Below, piece by piece: positions 40,262 through 48,616 of a stretch of DNA of 64,000 nucleotides (the first letter of the stretch is position 1; each line of letters starts with the position of its first letter). A program made the translations under genes and the position numbers. The stretch covers positions 1,612,001 through 1,676,000 of the forward strand of contig CBDCDT010000002.1 in the NCBI GenBank assembly GCA_965215445.1, written 5' to 3'. The stretch is from CBDBLK01 sp965215445. GTDB lineage: Bacteria > Bdellovibrionota > Bacteriovoracia > Bacteriovoracales > Bacteriovoracaceae. A model generated the notes under the pieces. The model saw only the letters and a list, made by a program, of their open reading frames with translations. It made no database searches and had not been told where the DNA came from.

Positions 40262-41346
40262 AAATAAATAACCAACGTGCTTTTACGCTGATCGAAGTGA
40301 TCGTCGTCGCTGGATTGATGAGTGTCATGTCTTTGGGACTCACGCGCATTATGGTCAACCAAAACAGAAGTGTTAAAACCACCGAGTCCAAGCTCGAAAT
40401 CATCAATGCGGTGGATTCCATTCGTGCTCTCTTGGCCGATCGGGAAACCTGTTGGTCGACGTTTAGAATCCAGCGCACCGGGGGAAGCATCACGGGAGTA
40501 TTTAACCCCAACCAGATAGGTGCGGGACTGGTGACTGAAATCAAAAACAAGAACGATGTCAGATTTTTTCCGGTCAAAACCAAATTGGGCAGCACGACCT
40601 CGTATATTGAAAACTATGTTCTAAAATCCCAAACTTCGGTTGCCCCGGGTACTGCTGGAATTTCCGAATTTCTCATTTCTTTTTACCGGGGCAAGGCGGT
40701 TTTTGGGGCCAAAAAGCTCACCCGTAAGATCAATTTATTTGTGGAGACAGACTCTTCGGGCAATATGGTAGATTGCAGTTCCAAGGCCAGCAATTTTGAG
40801 GCCTCGGCCAACTATCTGTGCACCACTTTTGGAGGCACTTTCGATGCTCAAGGCAGGAATTTGCGCGGCGATTGTGCGGGCATTGCCATCAACGGAGACA
40901 GTTCTTTTGAAGACAGTTTGGAAATCAAGGGAAAGATTACAGTCGAAGACGAAGTTACCGTTAACGCCCCTTCTTTTTTTAACGGCAAGTCGACCATGAA
41001 TGGCGATGTCGAGTTGAAGGATGGTTTCGGCCTTACGATGCTTTCTGACCGCCGCCTGAAATACGCCATCAAAGATTTGGATTCCGCCCTCTCAAAGGTT
41101 GAGGGCATGCGCCCGGTGGCCTTTCGCTGGAAAAAAAACGATCGTCAAGACATTGGTTTTATCGCCCAGGAGTTGGGCCTTTTGTATCCCAATTTGGTTT
41201 CCCAAACACCGAACTCCCACTTGGCGGTGAAGTATTCCCAGTTGGCAGTGGTGGCGATCAAAGGACTTCAAGAACTGGCACAAAAAGTGCGCCAGTTGGA
41301 AAAGCGCCTGCATAAACAGGCACAAAACCAGGAGGTTGTACCGTGA
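40258..41346 (+). CDS. Prepilin-type protein with C-terminal S74 intramolecular chaperone domain
   Basis: Starts TTG 40258. The N-terminus QRAFTLIEVIVVAGLMSVMSLG is a type IV prepilin/pseudopilin leader with a G/A-F-T-L-I-E cleavage site (peptidase cuts before Phe). About 200 residues of Cys/Thr-rich body follow. The last ~110 residues are a peptidase S74 domain: SDRRLKYAIKDLDSALSKVEGMRPVAFRWKK, DIGFIAQEL, YSQLAVVAIKGLQEL, then a coiled coil. S74 domains trimerise and self-cleave in phage tailspikes; here the catalytic Ser and Lys appear in SDRRLK. Likely an exported filament tip or adhesin. Confidence 0.9.
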   Translation: MKINNQRAFTLIEVIVVAGLMSVMSLGLTRIMVNQNRSVKTTESKLEIINAVDSIRALLADRETCWSTFRIQRTGGSITGVFNPNQIGAGLVTEIKNKNDVRFFPVKTKLGSTTSYIENYVLKSQTSVAPGTAGISEFLISFYRGKAVFGAKKLTRKINLFVETDSSGNMVDCSSKASNFEASANYLCTTFGGTFDAQGRNLRGDCAGIAINGDSSFEDSLEIKGKITVEDEVTVNAPSFFNGKSTMNGDVELKDGFGLTMLSDRRLKYAIKDLDSALSKVEGMRPVAFRWKKNDRQDIGFIAQELGLLYPNLVSQTPNSHLAVKYSQLAVVAIKGLQELAQKVRQLEKRLHKQAQNQEVVP

Positions 41347-41753
41347 GGATTTTTGTTTTTATCGCGGCCGGATTGTTATTAGCGCAGGCAAACGCCGAAA
41401 AAGTTCTGGGAGAATGTCTGGGCAAAGGGAAAGAGAATACCGCGTTTTGTGAGGCCCACGACGATGCCATCAAAAAATGCCAGGCACTGGCGGAAAAATG
41501 TCAATGGGTGGAGCGGCCAAAAATCTGCGAGGCCAAAAGGGTCAGTGACCAACGCGCCTTTACCCTGTGCCGTGGCCTTTCCAGTCAGCAGGAGTGTGAT
41601 CGCCAAAGTCTGGATTGCCATTGGGCCTATAAGGCGAGGAATTGCAATCCCAAAAATGGAGACAGTGAGCGGGACGCGGCCTTTTGCGAGCGCTTTGATG
41701 GAAAGTCCGACGAATGTAAACGCAACTCCGATAAATGCATTTTGGAAATGTAG
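41343..41753 (+). CDS. Cysteine-rich exported protein
   Basis: A 136-residue protein with a signal peptide (IFVFIAAGLLLAQANA) and 14 Cys in the mature ~118 residues, arranged in repeats of roughly C-x6..10-C (ECLGKG..AFCEAH...KKCQAL..KCQW, LCRGLSSQQECDRQSLDCHW, ECKRNSDKC), so a disulfide-rich helical-repeat protein. Overlaps the prepilin gene by four bases and is probably co-translated; it could be a partner of the pilin-like protein. Function unknown. Confidence 0.82.
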   Translation: MRIFVFIAAGLLLAQANAEKVLGECLGKGKENTAFCEAHDDAIKKCQALAEKCQWVERPKICEAKRVSDQRAFTLCRGLSSQQECDRQSLDCHWAYKARNCNPKNGDSERDAAFCERFDGKSDECKRNSDKCILEM

Positions 41754-41789
41754 TGCTTTACACTTGTGGAGTTTTTGGTCTAAAAGTTT

Positions 41790-42398
41790 ATGGTGAAAAG
41801 TTTGTCCGCATTGTTCTTGATTTTGGGTTCGGCGGTATCCGCCTCTCCCCGTTTTTATGTCTTGGAAGAATCGCTTGAAGCGGGAATGGTGGCCGTTCGC
41901 GCCTGTGACAAAGCACCTTCGGGAGAACTCGATTGCGGCGAGGCGCTTGAAGTTGAAGCATCGGATTTGGAGGCATTTACCCAGGATTTGAGTCGTTATG
42001 TGAATATCAGCAAAATTATGATGAGAGGGGGAAGGGGAGATCAGGTGCGGGAGAAGAGGGCCGGAGCGGGGATCATCACTTCTCTTTCCGGGGCCATTGG
42101 CGGCATTTTTGGTTCCCTCATCACTTTGGATTATTACCCCTCCGGCAAGGGACTTTATTTGGGCCTTGCTGGAAGCGCTGTCGTCTTGGCCGCCTCCGCG
42201 GCCGGATTTGTGGCCTCGCTCAAACTGGGTATTCAAAAACCTGAAAATGCGGAGGATACTCGTCTGGCGGTTGATGGGGCACTCTTGGAAGAATTTCGCC
42301 AAGGCATGGTTTCAGGGGCCAGCGAAGAACTTTTCCGAGACGAAATTATGCAGCGCTTCGCCGACTTTCTCGATGAATTTGGCCGATCCGCAGGATAA
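41790..42398 (+). CDS. Exported membrane protein, family of four (member 3)
   Basis: A 202-residue paralogue of the 21124/21768/42463 genes: signal peptide (LSALFLILGSAVSAS), FYVLEES, VRAC, a second Cys, VEASDLEAFTQDLSRYV, two helices near 95-150 (ITSLSGAIGGIFGSLI, AGSAVVLAASAAGFVA) and GASEELFRDEIMQRFADFLDEFG. It is closest to member 4 just downstream (LEAF..xLSR, GAS....RDEI.QRF.DFL.EFGR), so this pair probably arose by duplication. Confidence 0.82.
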   Translation: MVKSLSALFLILGSAVSASPRFYVLEESLEAGMVAVRACDKAPSGELDCGEALEVEASDLEAFTQDLSRYVNISKIMMRGGRGDQVREKRAGAGIITSLSGAIGGIFGSLITLDYYPSGKGLYLGLAGSAVVLAASAAGFVASLKLGIQKPENAEDTRLAVDGALLEEFRQGMVSGASEELFRDEIMQRFADFLDEFGRSAG

Positions 42399-42462
42399 AT
42401 TTGCCTTTTTGATTTTTTTCTCTTATAAGTTTTCCACGGTCATTTCAACCTTGGAGGTACCT

Positions 42463-43254
42463 GTGAAAAGTTTCAAAGTTTTGACTGCATCTTTGCTCGC
42501 TCCCACCTTGTTTCTCTCTTCTCTCGTGTCCCCCGGAGTTTTGGCCCAGGGACAATTGATCGAAACCGTGCCCAAGTTTTACTATTTGGAGCAATCGGAG
42601 GGTGGGGAGACGGTTCATATCCACGCTTGCTATCAAAGGCCTCCGAGGAAAAGCAATTTTGAAGAAGGTAAGGCCTTTTCCGATTTGGGATGGGGTTGCA
42701 ACACGTCAGTCGAGGTGGCAGTAGAAGACCTGGAAGCGTTTGCCCAGAGTTTGAGTCGGGAATTGAGTATGGCCAGGGTCGCCCAAAGAGAAACCAAGAT
42801 GCGGGGGCAGAGTCCGGCCACTTTTTTGGGTACTTTATTTGGAATTTTTGGAACCACAGGAGGGATCGTCGGGGTGGTGAGTGCTTTTGACGGTTACTAC
42901 GGAGGCACAAAGTTGATGGATCAGGTCACCGCTAAGGGTAGATATGTGTATTCTGTCAACGACCTGAACCCGGCCGAAAAACGGAAATACTTATCTTTGA
43001 AACATACCTACAGACATTCGAGAATTATCTCCAGTATCGCTGGTGGTGCCATTTCTCTGGCCGTGCTTTTAGGTTCAATAGGCATGGCGAATAAGGCCGA
43101 TCAGAATGTTTTTGCCGTCGCCGGGGCCTCCAAAACCCTGCTTGAGGAACTCCGATCGGGAATGGTCACTGGAGCGAGTGCGAAGAGCTTGCGGGACGAG
43201 ATTTTGCAGCGCTTTACCGACTTTCTCAACGAATTTGGCAGGCCGGTTAATTAA
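42463..43254 (+). CDS. Exported membrane protein, family of four (member 4)
   Basis: A 263-residue member of the family with a longer loop between the helices. Signal peptide (LLAPTLFLSSLVSPGVLAQG), FYYLEQ, HAC, an insert, C, VEDLEAFAQSLSREL, helices near 120-150 and 200-220, and GASAKSLRDEILQRFTDFLNEFGRP. The start is GTG 42463, after TTGGAGG. The frame continues upstream to 42097, but that part overlaps member 3 and has no signal. Confidence 0.82.
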   Translation: MKSFKVLTASLLAPTLFLSSLVSPGVLAQGQLIETVPKFYYLEQSEGGETVHIHACYQRPPRKSNFEEGKAFSDLGWGCNTSVEVAVEDLEAFAQSLSRELSMARVAQRETKMRGQSPATFLGTLFGIFGTTGGIVGVVSAFDGYYGGTKLMDQVTAKGRYVYSVNDLNPAEKRKYLSLKHTYRHSRIISSIAGGAISLAVLLGSIGMANKADQNVFAVAGASKTLLEELRSGMVTGASAKSLRDEILQRFTDFLNEFGRPVN

Positions 43255-43271
43255 AAAGAAAAGCCAGACCT

Positions 43272-43481
43272 ATGTATTGTAATCTTTGTGAAAGAGACGT
43301 TGGAATAGAAAAAGTTCGTCCTCTTTTCTCATCGATCGTTTTATTGTTCATGGGTGCTATTGTGCCCTTGTGGCCTGTTACGCTGCCACTTTTTTGGGGA
43401 TTGGCGTTTCTCAACTATTTTCTGAGAACAAAAAAAGTCTGCGGCATTTGTAAAGATGGCAATAGTTTGCGTTACGCTTAG
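43272..43481 (+). CDS. Small two-helix membrane protein with CxxC ends
   Basis: A 69-residue protein. MYCNLCERD carries one CxxC, two hydrophobic helices follow (FSSIVLLFMGAIVPLWPVTLPLFWGLAFLNYFL), then a second CxxC (VCGICKDG). The paired CxxC could bind zinc or iron, or form disulfides across the helix pair. It starts 17 bases after the exported-protein gene; no strong ribosome site. Unknown family. Confidence 0.6.
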   Translation: MYCNLCERDVGIEKVRPLFSSIVLLFMGAIVPLWPVTLPLFWGLAFLNYFLRTKKVCGICKDGNSLRYA

Positions 43482-43548
43482 TATCCGAGGTACGCCTGCT
43501 AAATTTTATGGCCATCAACTTTTCAGAAAAGAAAAGAAGAGGAATTTT

Positions 43549-44061
43549 TTGAATAAAAAGGTCGATATTTCAAAAATTGAAAGGATGATTTATATTATTC
43601 GAGGCCAGAGAGTCATGATGGATAGTGACCTGGCAGAACTTTACAGTGTTGAAACCAAGGCCTTGAAAAGGGCCGTCAAACGCAATTTGGACCGTTTTCC
43701 AAGTGATTTTATGTTTGAATTGACCAAAAAAGAGCTACAGAATTGGAGGTACCAATTTGGCACCTCCAATCGAGAAAAAATGGGTTTGAGGATTCCACCC
43801 TTTGCCTTTACTGAGCAAGGAGTGGCAATGCTGTCAAGCGTTCTTAGGAGTGAAAGAGCAATTCAAGTGAATATCTCAATTATGAGGATTTTTACCAAAT
43901 TGAGAAGTTTTTTGATGCTTGAGAAGGATTTACGCAACAAGATGGACAAGCTCGAAAAGGATACCAATAGAATGTTTAAAGTCGTTTTTGAGCGTCTTGA
44001 TGAGTATGATGAAATGATAACTCCAAAGCTGTCACCAAATCGTAAGAAAATTGGTCTTTAA
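43549..44061 (+). CDS. ORF6N-domain DNA-binding protein
   Basis: The 170-residue product starts at TTG 43549, with GAGG nine bases before it; the longer upstream frame overlaps the preceding gene. Residues ~5-100 match ORF6N: IERMIYIIRGQRVMMDSDLAELYSVETKALKRAVKRN.DRFPSDFMFELTK.E and PPFAFTEQGVAMLSSVLRS. The rest is a coiled coil. ORF6N occurs in phage antirepressors and in toxin-like or mobile-element regulators, usually as an orphan. AT-rich compared with its neighbours, so probably acquired. Regulatory target unknown. Confidence 0.9.
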   Translation: MNKKVDISKIERMIYIIRGQRVMMDSDLAELYSVETKALKRAVKRNLDRFPSDFMFELTKKELQNWRYQFGTSNREKMGLRIPPFAFTEQGVAMLSSVLRSERAIQVNISIMRIFTKLRSFLMLEKDLRNKMDKLEKDTNRMFKVVFERLDEYDEMITPKLSPNRKKIGL

Positions 44062-44071
44062 AATATGAGTT

Positions 44072-44791
44072 TCAGTGCCCGAGATAGGCCTGCTGAACTT
44101 GCGGATTGGACATTAAATTTTCGGCCTTATCATTGAGTTGCATTTGTCCGCACTTTAAAACATAGCCCCGATGGGCGATTTTGAGTGCGGCGCGGGCGTT
44201 TTGTTCCACCAATAAAATGCTTACCCCCTGCCGGTTGATTTCTTTGATCGCCTCAAAAATAATTTTGACCAGTTTGGGGGCCATGCCCAGAGAGGGTTCA
44301 TCTAAAAGCAGCAGTTGGGGCGCGGCCATCAGCGCGCGGGCAATCGCCAGAATTTGTTGTTCTCCTCCCGAAAGTGTGCCGGCCAATTGTTGGTAGCGTT
44401 CTTGCAGCCGGGGAAAAAGTTTTAAAATATGTTCCAAGTCCTTTTTTATGGCCACCTTGTCCTTGCGCAAATACGCCCCCATTTCCAGATTTTCCTGCAC
44501 GCTCATGTGGGGAAAGACCCTGCGCCCTTCGGGGCTTTGGGCAATTCCCAAACGCACGATTTGATGGGGTTTGGCGCGTTGGATGGGTTGTCCGCCGAAG
44601 AAAATTTCCCCCTGGGCGGCGGGGTGCAGGCCTGAGATGGATTGCAAGGTGGTGGTTTTACCCGCTCCGTTGGCACCGAGAATGGCGACAATCTCACCCT
44701 TTTCGACTTTGAGATCAATGCCCTGAATGGCGCAGATGGGGCCATAATTGATGTGAACTTGTTTTAACTCTAGTAGAGGCGCTTCGCTCAT
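44072..44791 (-). CDS. livF: Branched-chain amino acid ABC transporter ATPase LivF
   Basis: Second ATPase of the LIV-type importer. The 239-residue protein has Walker A LGANGAGKTTTLQSISG, signature LSGGEQQILAIARALM, Walker B LLLLDEPSLGMAP and ends HRGYVLKCGQMQLNDKAENL, all LivF-like. It overlaps livG by four bases (ATGA) and is the last gene of the five-gene operon livK-H-M-G-F. It energises uptake of leucine, isoleucine and valine, or related amides, at the inner membrane. Confidence 0.95.
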   Translation of the reverse strand: MSEAPLLELKQVHINYGPICAIQGIDLKVEKGEIVAILGANGAGKTTTLQSISGLHPAAQGEIFFGGQPIQRAKPHQIVRLGIAQSPEGRRVFPHMSVQENLEMGAYLRKDKVAIKKDLEHILKLFPRLQERYQQLAGTLSGGEQQILAIARALMAAPQLLLLDEPSLGMAPKLVKIIFEAIKEINRQGVSILLVEQNARAALKIAHRGYVLKCGQMQLNDKAENLMSNPQVQQAYLGH

Positions 44792-45558
44792 TCTTCATCC
44801 CCCAAGTAAGCGGCGATCACTTTGGGGTTTTTTTGAATTTCGTCGGGAGTTCCGTGGGCGATCAGTTCGCCGTAGTTGACCACATAGATGCGTTGGCAGA
44901 TTTTCATCACCAGTTGCATGTCGTGTTCGATCAGTAAAATGGCGACTTTAAATTGCTTTTTAATCCATTGGATGAGTTTGGCCAGGTCTGCGGTTTCCTT
45001 GGGATTCATGCCGGCGGCGGGTTCGTCGAGCAATAAAAGTTTTGGCCGGGTGGCCAGCGCGCGGGCAATTTCCAGACGCCTTTGATCCCCATAACACAAA
45101 TTTGAAGCGAGTTGCCCCGCTTTATCTTCCAGCCCGAAAATTTTTAAGAGTCCCATGGCCTCCTCGAACATACGTTTTTCTTCACGATGAAAGCTCCTGC
45201 TCCTCAAGATGGCCGCCCACCAGCCGTACTGGACTCTAAAGTGCAGGCCAAGGCGAATATTGTCGAGAACGCTAAGGCCTTGAAACAGGCGGATATTTTG
45301 AAATGTCCGGGCGATTCCTTTTTGCACGATATACGCCGGAGCAAGTTTATTGAGGCATTTTTTGGCCAGAAAAATTTCTCCCCGGGTGGGTTTGTAGTGG
45401 CCGGTAATCATATTAAACAGTGTGGTTTTGCCGGCCCCATTGGGGCCAATAATTCCCACCAGGTCGCCTTCACCCATCTGCATGGAAAAGTTGTTGACGG
45501 CGGTCAGACCACCAAAGCGCATACTTACATTTTCAACGCTTAAAATGGGGGCAAACAT
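44788..45558 (-). CDS. livG: Branched-chain amino acid ABC transporter ATPase LivG
   Basis: First ATPase of the importer. The 256-residue protein has Walker A GPNGAGKTTLFNMITGHY, the LivG-typical P-T-R-G...G, IARTFQNIRLFQGLSVLDNI, a signature with L-C-Y-G-D-Q-R-R-L-E-I-A-R-A (LSYG-type, here LCYG) and Walker B LLLLDEPAAGMNP. The start is ATG 45558, in a TGATG overlap with livM and with GGAG eight bases before; a longer frame upstream is within livM. It pairs with LivF in the heterodimer. Confidence 0.95.
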   Translation of the reverse strand: MFAPILSVENVSMRFGGLTAVNNFSMQMGEGDLVGIIGPNGAGKTTLFNMITGHYKPTRGEIFLAKKCLNKLAPAYIVQKGIARTFQNIRLFQGLSVLDNIRLGLHFRVQYGWWAAILRSRSFHREEKRMFEEAMGLLKIFGLEDKAGQLASNLCYGDQRRLEIARALATRPKLLLLDEPAAGMNPKETADLAKLIQWIKKQFKVAILLIEHDMQLVMKICQRIYVVNYGELIAHGTPDEIQKNPKVIAAYLGDEE

Positions 45559-46403
45559 CAGCATTTCTCCGCGCGTTTGCCCAAGAGTCCTTGGGGACAG
45601 ACCAACATGAGAAAGATGAGCAGCAGGGCGTAGATCACCATGCGCCACTCGCTCACGGTGGGGCCGAAAAATTTGAGCGCTTCGGGGAGAAGGGTGAGCA
45701 CCACCGCTCCGAGCACCGCTCCGGCCAGGGAGCCAAGCCCCCCCAGAATAATCATCAGTAAAATGGTCGCCGACCACATGAAGGTGAAATTTTTGGGGCC
45801 GATAAATTGATTGGTGTGGGCCAAAAGACTGCCGGCAATTCCCGCCAGTCCCGCTCCGATGGCAAAAGTCAGAGTTTTATATTTGAAAGCGTGGATGCCC
45901 ATGCTTTCCGAGGCCAGTTCGTCTTCGCGGATGGAGACGATGGCGCGGCCGAAAGTACTGCGTGCCAGGTTGTAGCAAAAGAGTATGGCCAGCACCACAA
46001 AGAGATAAACCCAAAAGACGTTGGAGAGTTTGGCAATGCCGATCAGGCCCCGCGGCCCTCCAACTTTGTCGGTGTTGATGATGATGATGCGGATAATTTC
46101 ACCAAATCCCAGGGTGGCAATCGCCAGATAATCCCCGCGCAAGCGCAGGCAGGGGATGCCGATGGCCAATCCCGTAAGGGCAGCGCAAATAAAGGCCAAC
46201 AGGCAGCTTAAAATCAGGTTGACTGGGCCGGGTAATGGCGGTTGGATAAAGACGGTGAGAATTGCCCCAGAGTAGGCGCCCACCGCCCAAAAGCCGGAGT
46301 GCCCTAAACTAAACTGACCGGCCATACCGTTAATCAAGTGCAGGCCGAGGGCCAAAATAATAAAGATGCCACACAGTTGGGCCATGTCCAAATAATAGGC
46401 CAT
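45558..46403 (-). CDS. livM: Branched-chain amino acid ABC transporter permease LivM
   Basis: A 281-residue inner-membrane permease, with about eight helices: FIILALGLHLINGMAGQFSLGHSGFWAVGAYSGAILTVF at the front and the conserved E-A-x-x-x-G cytoplasmic loop here as REDELASESMGIHAFKYKTLTFAIGAGLAGIAGSL, GLGSLAGAVLGAVVLTLLPE. It starts one base after livH's stop and overlaps livG. Confidence 0.95.
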   Translation of the reverse strand: MAYYLDMAQLCGIFIILALGLHLINGMAGQFSLGHSGFWAVGAYSGAILTVFIQPPLPGPVNLILSCLLAFICAALTGLAIGIPCLRLRGDYLAIATLGFGEIIRIIIINTDKVGGPRGLIGIAKLSNVFWVYLFVVLAILFCYNLARSTFGRAIVSIREDELASESMGIHAFKYKTLTFAIGAGLAGIAGSLLAHTNQFIGPKNFTFMWSATILLMIILGGLGSLAGAVLGAVVLTLLPEALKFFGPTVSEWRMVIYALLLIFLMLVCPQGLLGKRAEKC

Positions 46404-46404
46404 A

Positions 46405-47283
46405 TTAGATTTTTTCCCTTCGTTTGTGTCCCAGCAGGCCTTCCGGCTTGAGCAGTAAAATCAAAATGAGAATGGCAAAGGCGATGGCATCCCGGTAGGT
46501 CGAAACCCACAGGCCGACCACCAGGTTTTCAGCAATGCCTAAAATCAGACCTCCCAAAACAGCGCCGGGAATGATTCCAATTCCCCCCAATACCGCCGCC
46601 ACAAAGGCCTTCAGTCCGGGAATCATGCCCATCATGGGATCGACCACATTGTAGTAAAGTCCCACTAAAACCCCGGCCGCACCGGCAAAGGCGGCACCGA
46701 CGAAGAAGGTAAAGGAGATAATGCGGTCAGTGTTGATGCCCATCAGTTGAGCGGTGTGCATATCGTGGGAAGTGGCGCGCATGGCCTTGCCGATTTTGGT
46801 CTTGGCCACCAGCCACCACAAAAAGAGCATTAAAACCAGAGTTGCAAAAAGGATCATCAGTTGAGTGGAAGTGATGGAGAATTTTCCCAGTTGGTAAGTT
46901 TGGGATTCGATGGCCTGGGGAAAGGAGCGGGGAGAGGCCCCCAAAAGGCGCTGCCCTCCGTATTGAAAAAAGAGGCTGGTTCCCAAGGCGGTAATTAGGG
47001 CGGGGATTCTTCCGGCACTGCGGATGGGTCGGTAAGCAATGCGTTCAACTACAATCGCCAGCACTCCCGTCGCCACCATCGCCACCAAAATGGCGGGGAC
47101 AAAGGGCATGCCCGCATTCAAACAATAAAGCCCCACGAAGGCACCCACCATATAAAATTCCCCGTGGGCGAAGTTAATCAGTTTGATGATCCCGTAAACC
47201 ATGGTGTAACCCAAGGCGATCAGGGCGTAGACTGAACCTTGAACAATGCCGTTAAGCAAATAGGCGAGAACGTCTTCCAACAA
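46405..47283 (-). CDS. livH: Branched-chain amino acid ABC transporter permease LivH
   Basis: A 292-residue inner-membrane permease: GIVQGSVYALIALGYTMVYGIIKLINFAHGEFYMVGAF, the LivH hallmark, then RPIRSAGRIPALITALGTSLFFQYG, IGKAMRATSHDMHTAQLMGINTDRIISFTFFVGAAFAGAAGVL and GGIGIIPGAVLGGLILGIAENL. Together with LivM it forms the channel. It starts 16 bases after livK. Confidence 0.95.
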   Translation of the reverse strand: MLEDVLAYLLNGIVQGSVYALIALGYTMVYGIIKLINFAHGEFYMVGAFVGLYCLNAGMPFVPAILVAMVATGVLAIVVERIAYRPIRSAGRIPALITALGTSLFFQYGGQRLLGASPRSFPQAIESQTYQLGKFSITSTQLMILFATLVLMLFLWWLVAKTKIGKAMRATSHDMHTAQLMGINTDRIISFTFFVGAAFAGAAGVLVGLYYNVVDPMMGMIPGLKAFVAAVLGGIGIIPGAVLGGLILGIAENLVVGLWVSTYRDAIAFAILILILLLKPEGLLGHKRREKI

Positions 47284-47299
47284 AAGGGCATCTCCTCGG

Positions 47300-48442
47300 T
47301 TAGGGAGAAATTCTCTGTTTTAGGGTCGTTCCGGTGGCGGTTGTCTCCAGAACCACCGCCATTTTGTGGGCGTTACGGTTGGAATCAATGCTGATGGTGC
47401 CAGTGATTCCCGCTACTCCACGGGTGCTGTTAATGGCGTTTTTGACCCCTTCGGGAGTCAGGGGATCGGCCCTTTTGAGAGCGTTGAGCAAGACCAACAG
47501 GGCATCGTAACCCAGCGCTGCCATGGCCCCGGGCCTTTCTCCATATTTACTGGTGTAATTTTTGACGAAGGCCTGAACCCTGGGGTCTGGGTCTTCTGCT
47601 GAGAAATGGGTGGAAAGGTAGTGCCCTTTGACCGCTTCCGGGCCGGCGAGTTCGTGGAGTTTGGGAGAATCCCAGCCATCTCCACCGAGAAAGGGGACTT
47701 TCAGACCGATTTGGTGCGCTTGTTTGAGGATAAGCCCAACGTTGGTGTAGTAGCCGGGGAGAAAAACCACATCGGGTTTGGCACTGGAAACCCGGCGTAA
47801 AAGTGACAGAAAATCGGTATCCTTTTGATTGTAGGTAAATTGTTCTTCGATGAGATTGCCGCCGAGTTCTTTAAATTTGGCGCGAAAGGTTTGATCCAGA
47901 CCTTTGGAATAGTCGGAGGAATTGTCGACGATGACTGCGGCCTTGCGCTTTTTGAGATGGTTATGGGCAAACGTGGCCATCACCAATCCCTGAAAATTGT
48001 CGGTAAAACAAGTGCGGGCGATGTAGTCTCCCAACTGAGTGACTTTTTCATTGGTGGAAGCGGGAGTCAGCAAGGGAACCTGTGCTTGCTGGGCGATGGG
48101 GGCACCGGCCAGTGTGTTGGAAGAGGCCACCGAGCCGAGGATGACCATGGCCTTGTCCACGGAAATCAATTTGCGGATGGCGTTTGCCGACTCGACGGGT
48201 TCTCCCTTGTTGTCAATCAGGGAGATGCGCATACTTTTGCCCCTCACTTTTTGGGTTTCCAATTCTTGCATGGCCAGGCGGATGCCGTTCATGGATTCCT
48301 CTCCATAAGTCGCCGATGGCCCAGTCATGGGAAAGACTGCACCCACCACGATTTCATTGCTTGACGTTTGTTGGTTGCAGCCGGTGAGAATGAGCGAGCA
48401 AAACAATAAGAAACCGGAGAGAATGGGAGTTGAAATTTTCAT
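47300..48442 (-). CDS. livK: Branched-chain amino acid ABC transporter substrate-binding lipoprotein LivK
   Basis: Receives the amino acid in the periplasm. The 380-residue protein begins with a lipobox signal (LLFCSLILTGCNQQTSS, Cys at about 22), so it is membrane-anchored unlike enterobacterial LivK. It then has IVVGAVFPMTGPSATYGEESMNGIRLAMQEL, the Peripla_BP_6 pattern, and an ALGYDALLVLLNALKRADPL segment. The start is ATG 48442, behind GGAGG. Ligand specificity cannot be read. It leads the operon. Confidence 0.95.
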   Translation of the reverse strand: MKISTPILSGFLLFCSLILTGCNQQTSSNEIVVGAVFPMTGPSATYGEESMNGIRLAMQELETQKVRGKSMRISLIDNKGEPVESANAIRKLISVDKAMVILGSVASSNTLAGAPIAQQAQVPLLTPASTNEKVTQLGDYIARTCFTDNFQGLVMATFAHNHLKKRKAAVIVDNSSDYSKGLDQTFRAKFKELGGNLIEEQFTYNQKDTDFLSLLRRVSSAKPDVVFLPGYYTNVGLILKQAHQIGLKVPFLGGDGWDSPKLHELAGPEAVKGHYLSTHFSAEDPDPRVQAFVKNYTSKYGERPGAMAALGYDALLVLLNALKRADPLTPEGVKNAINSTRGVAGITGTISIDSNRNAHKMAVVLETTATGTTLKQRISP

Positions 48443-48616
48443 GGGCAATTAACCTCCTACAAAGATTGGTTTTAGCGACGGCAAACAGTTTGAGTGTTCT
48501 TTTTCGCAAGCGCAATATGTAGGGCGTTAGAAAGGTTTTATAAAACAAAAATATTTTTATCTGTTTATTTTGCCCTTGGGTTTAACAAAGTTTCCCACCT
48601 TCCCGATACGGCGATT

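Noticed and set aside
42097..42462. Upstream extension of the exported-family member 4 frame
   Set aside because: Overlaps member 3 in another frame; a ribosome site and signal peptide mark GTG 42463 as start.
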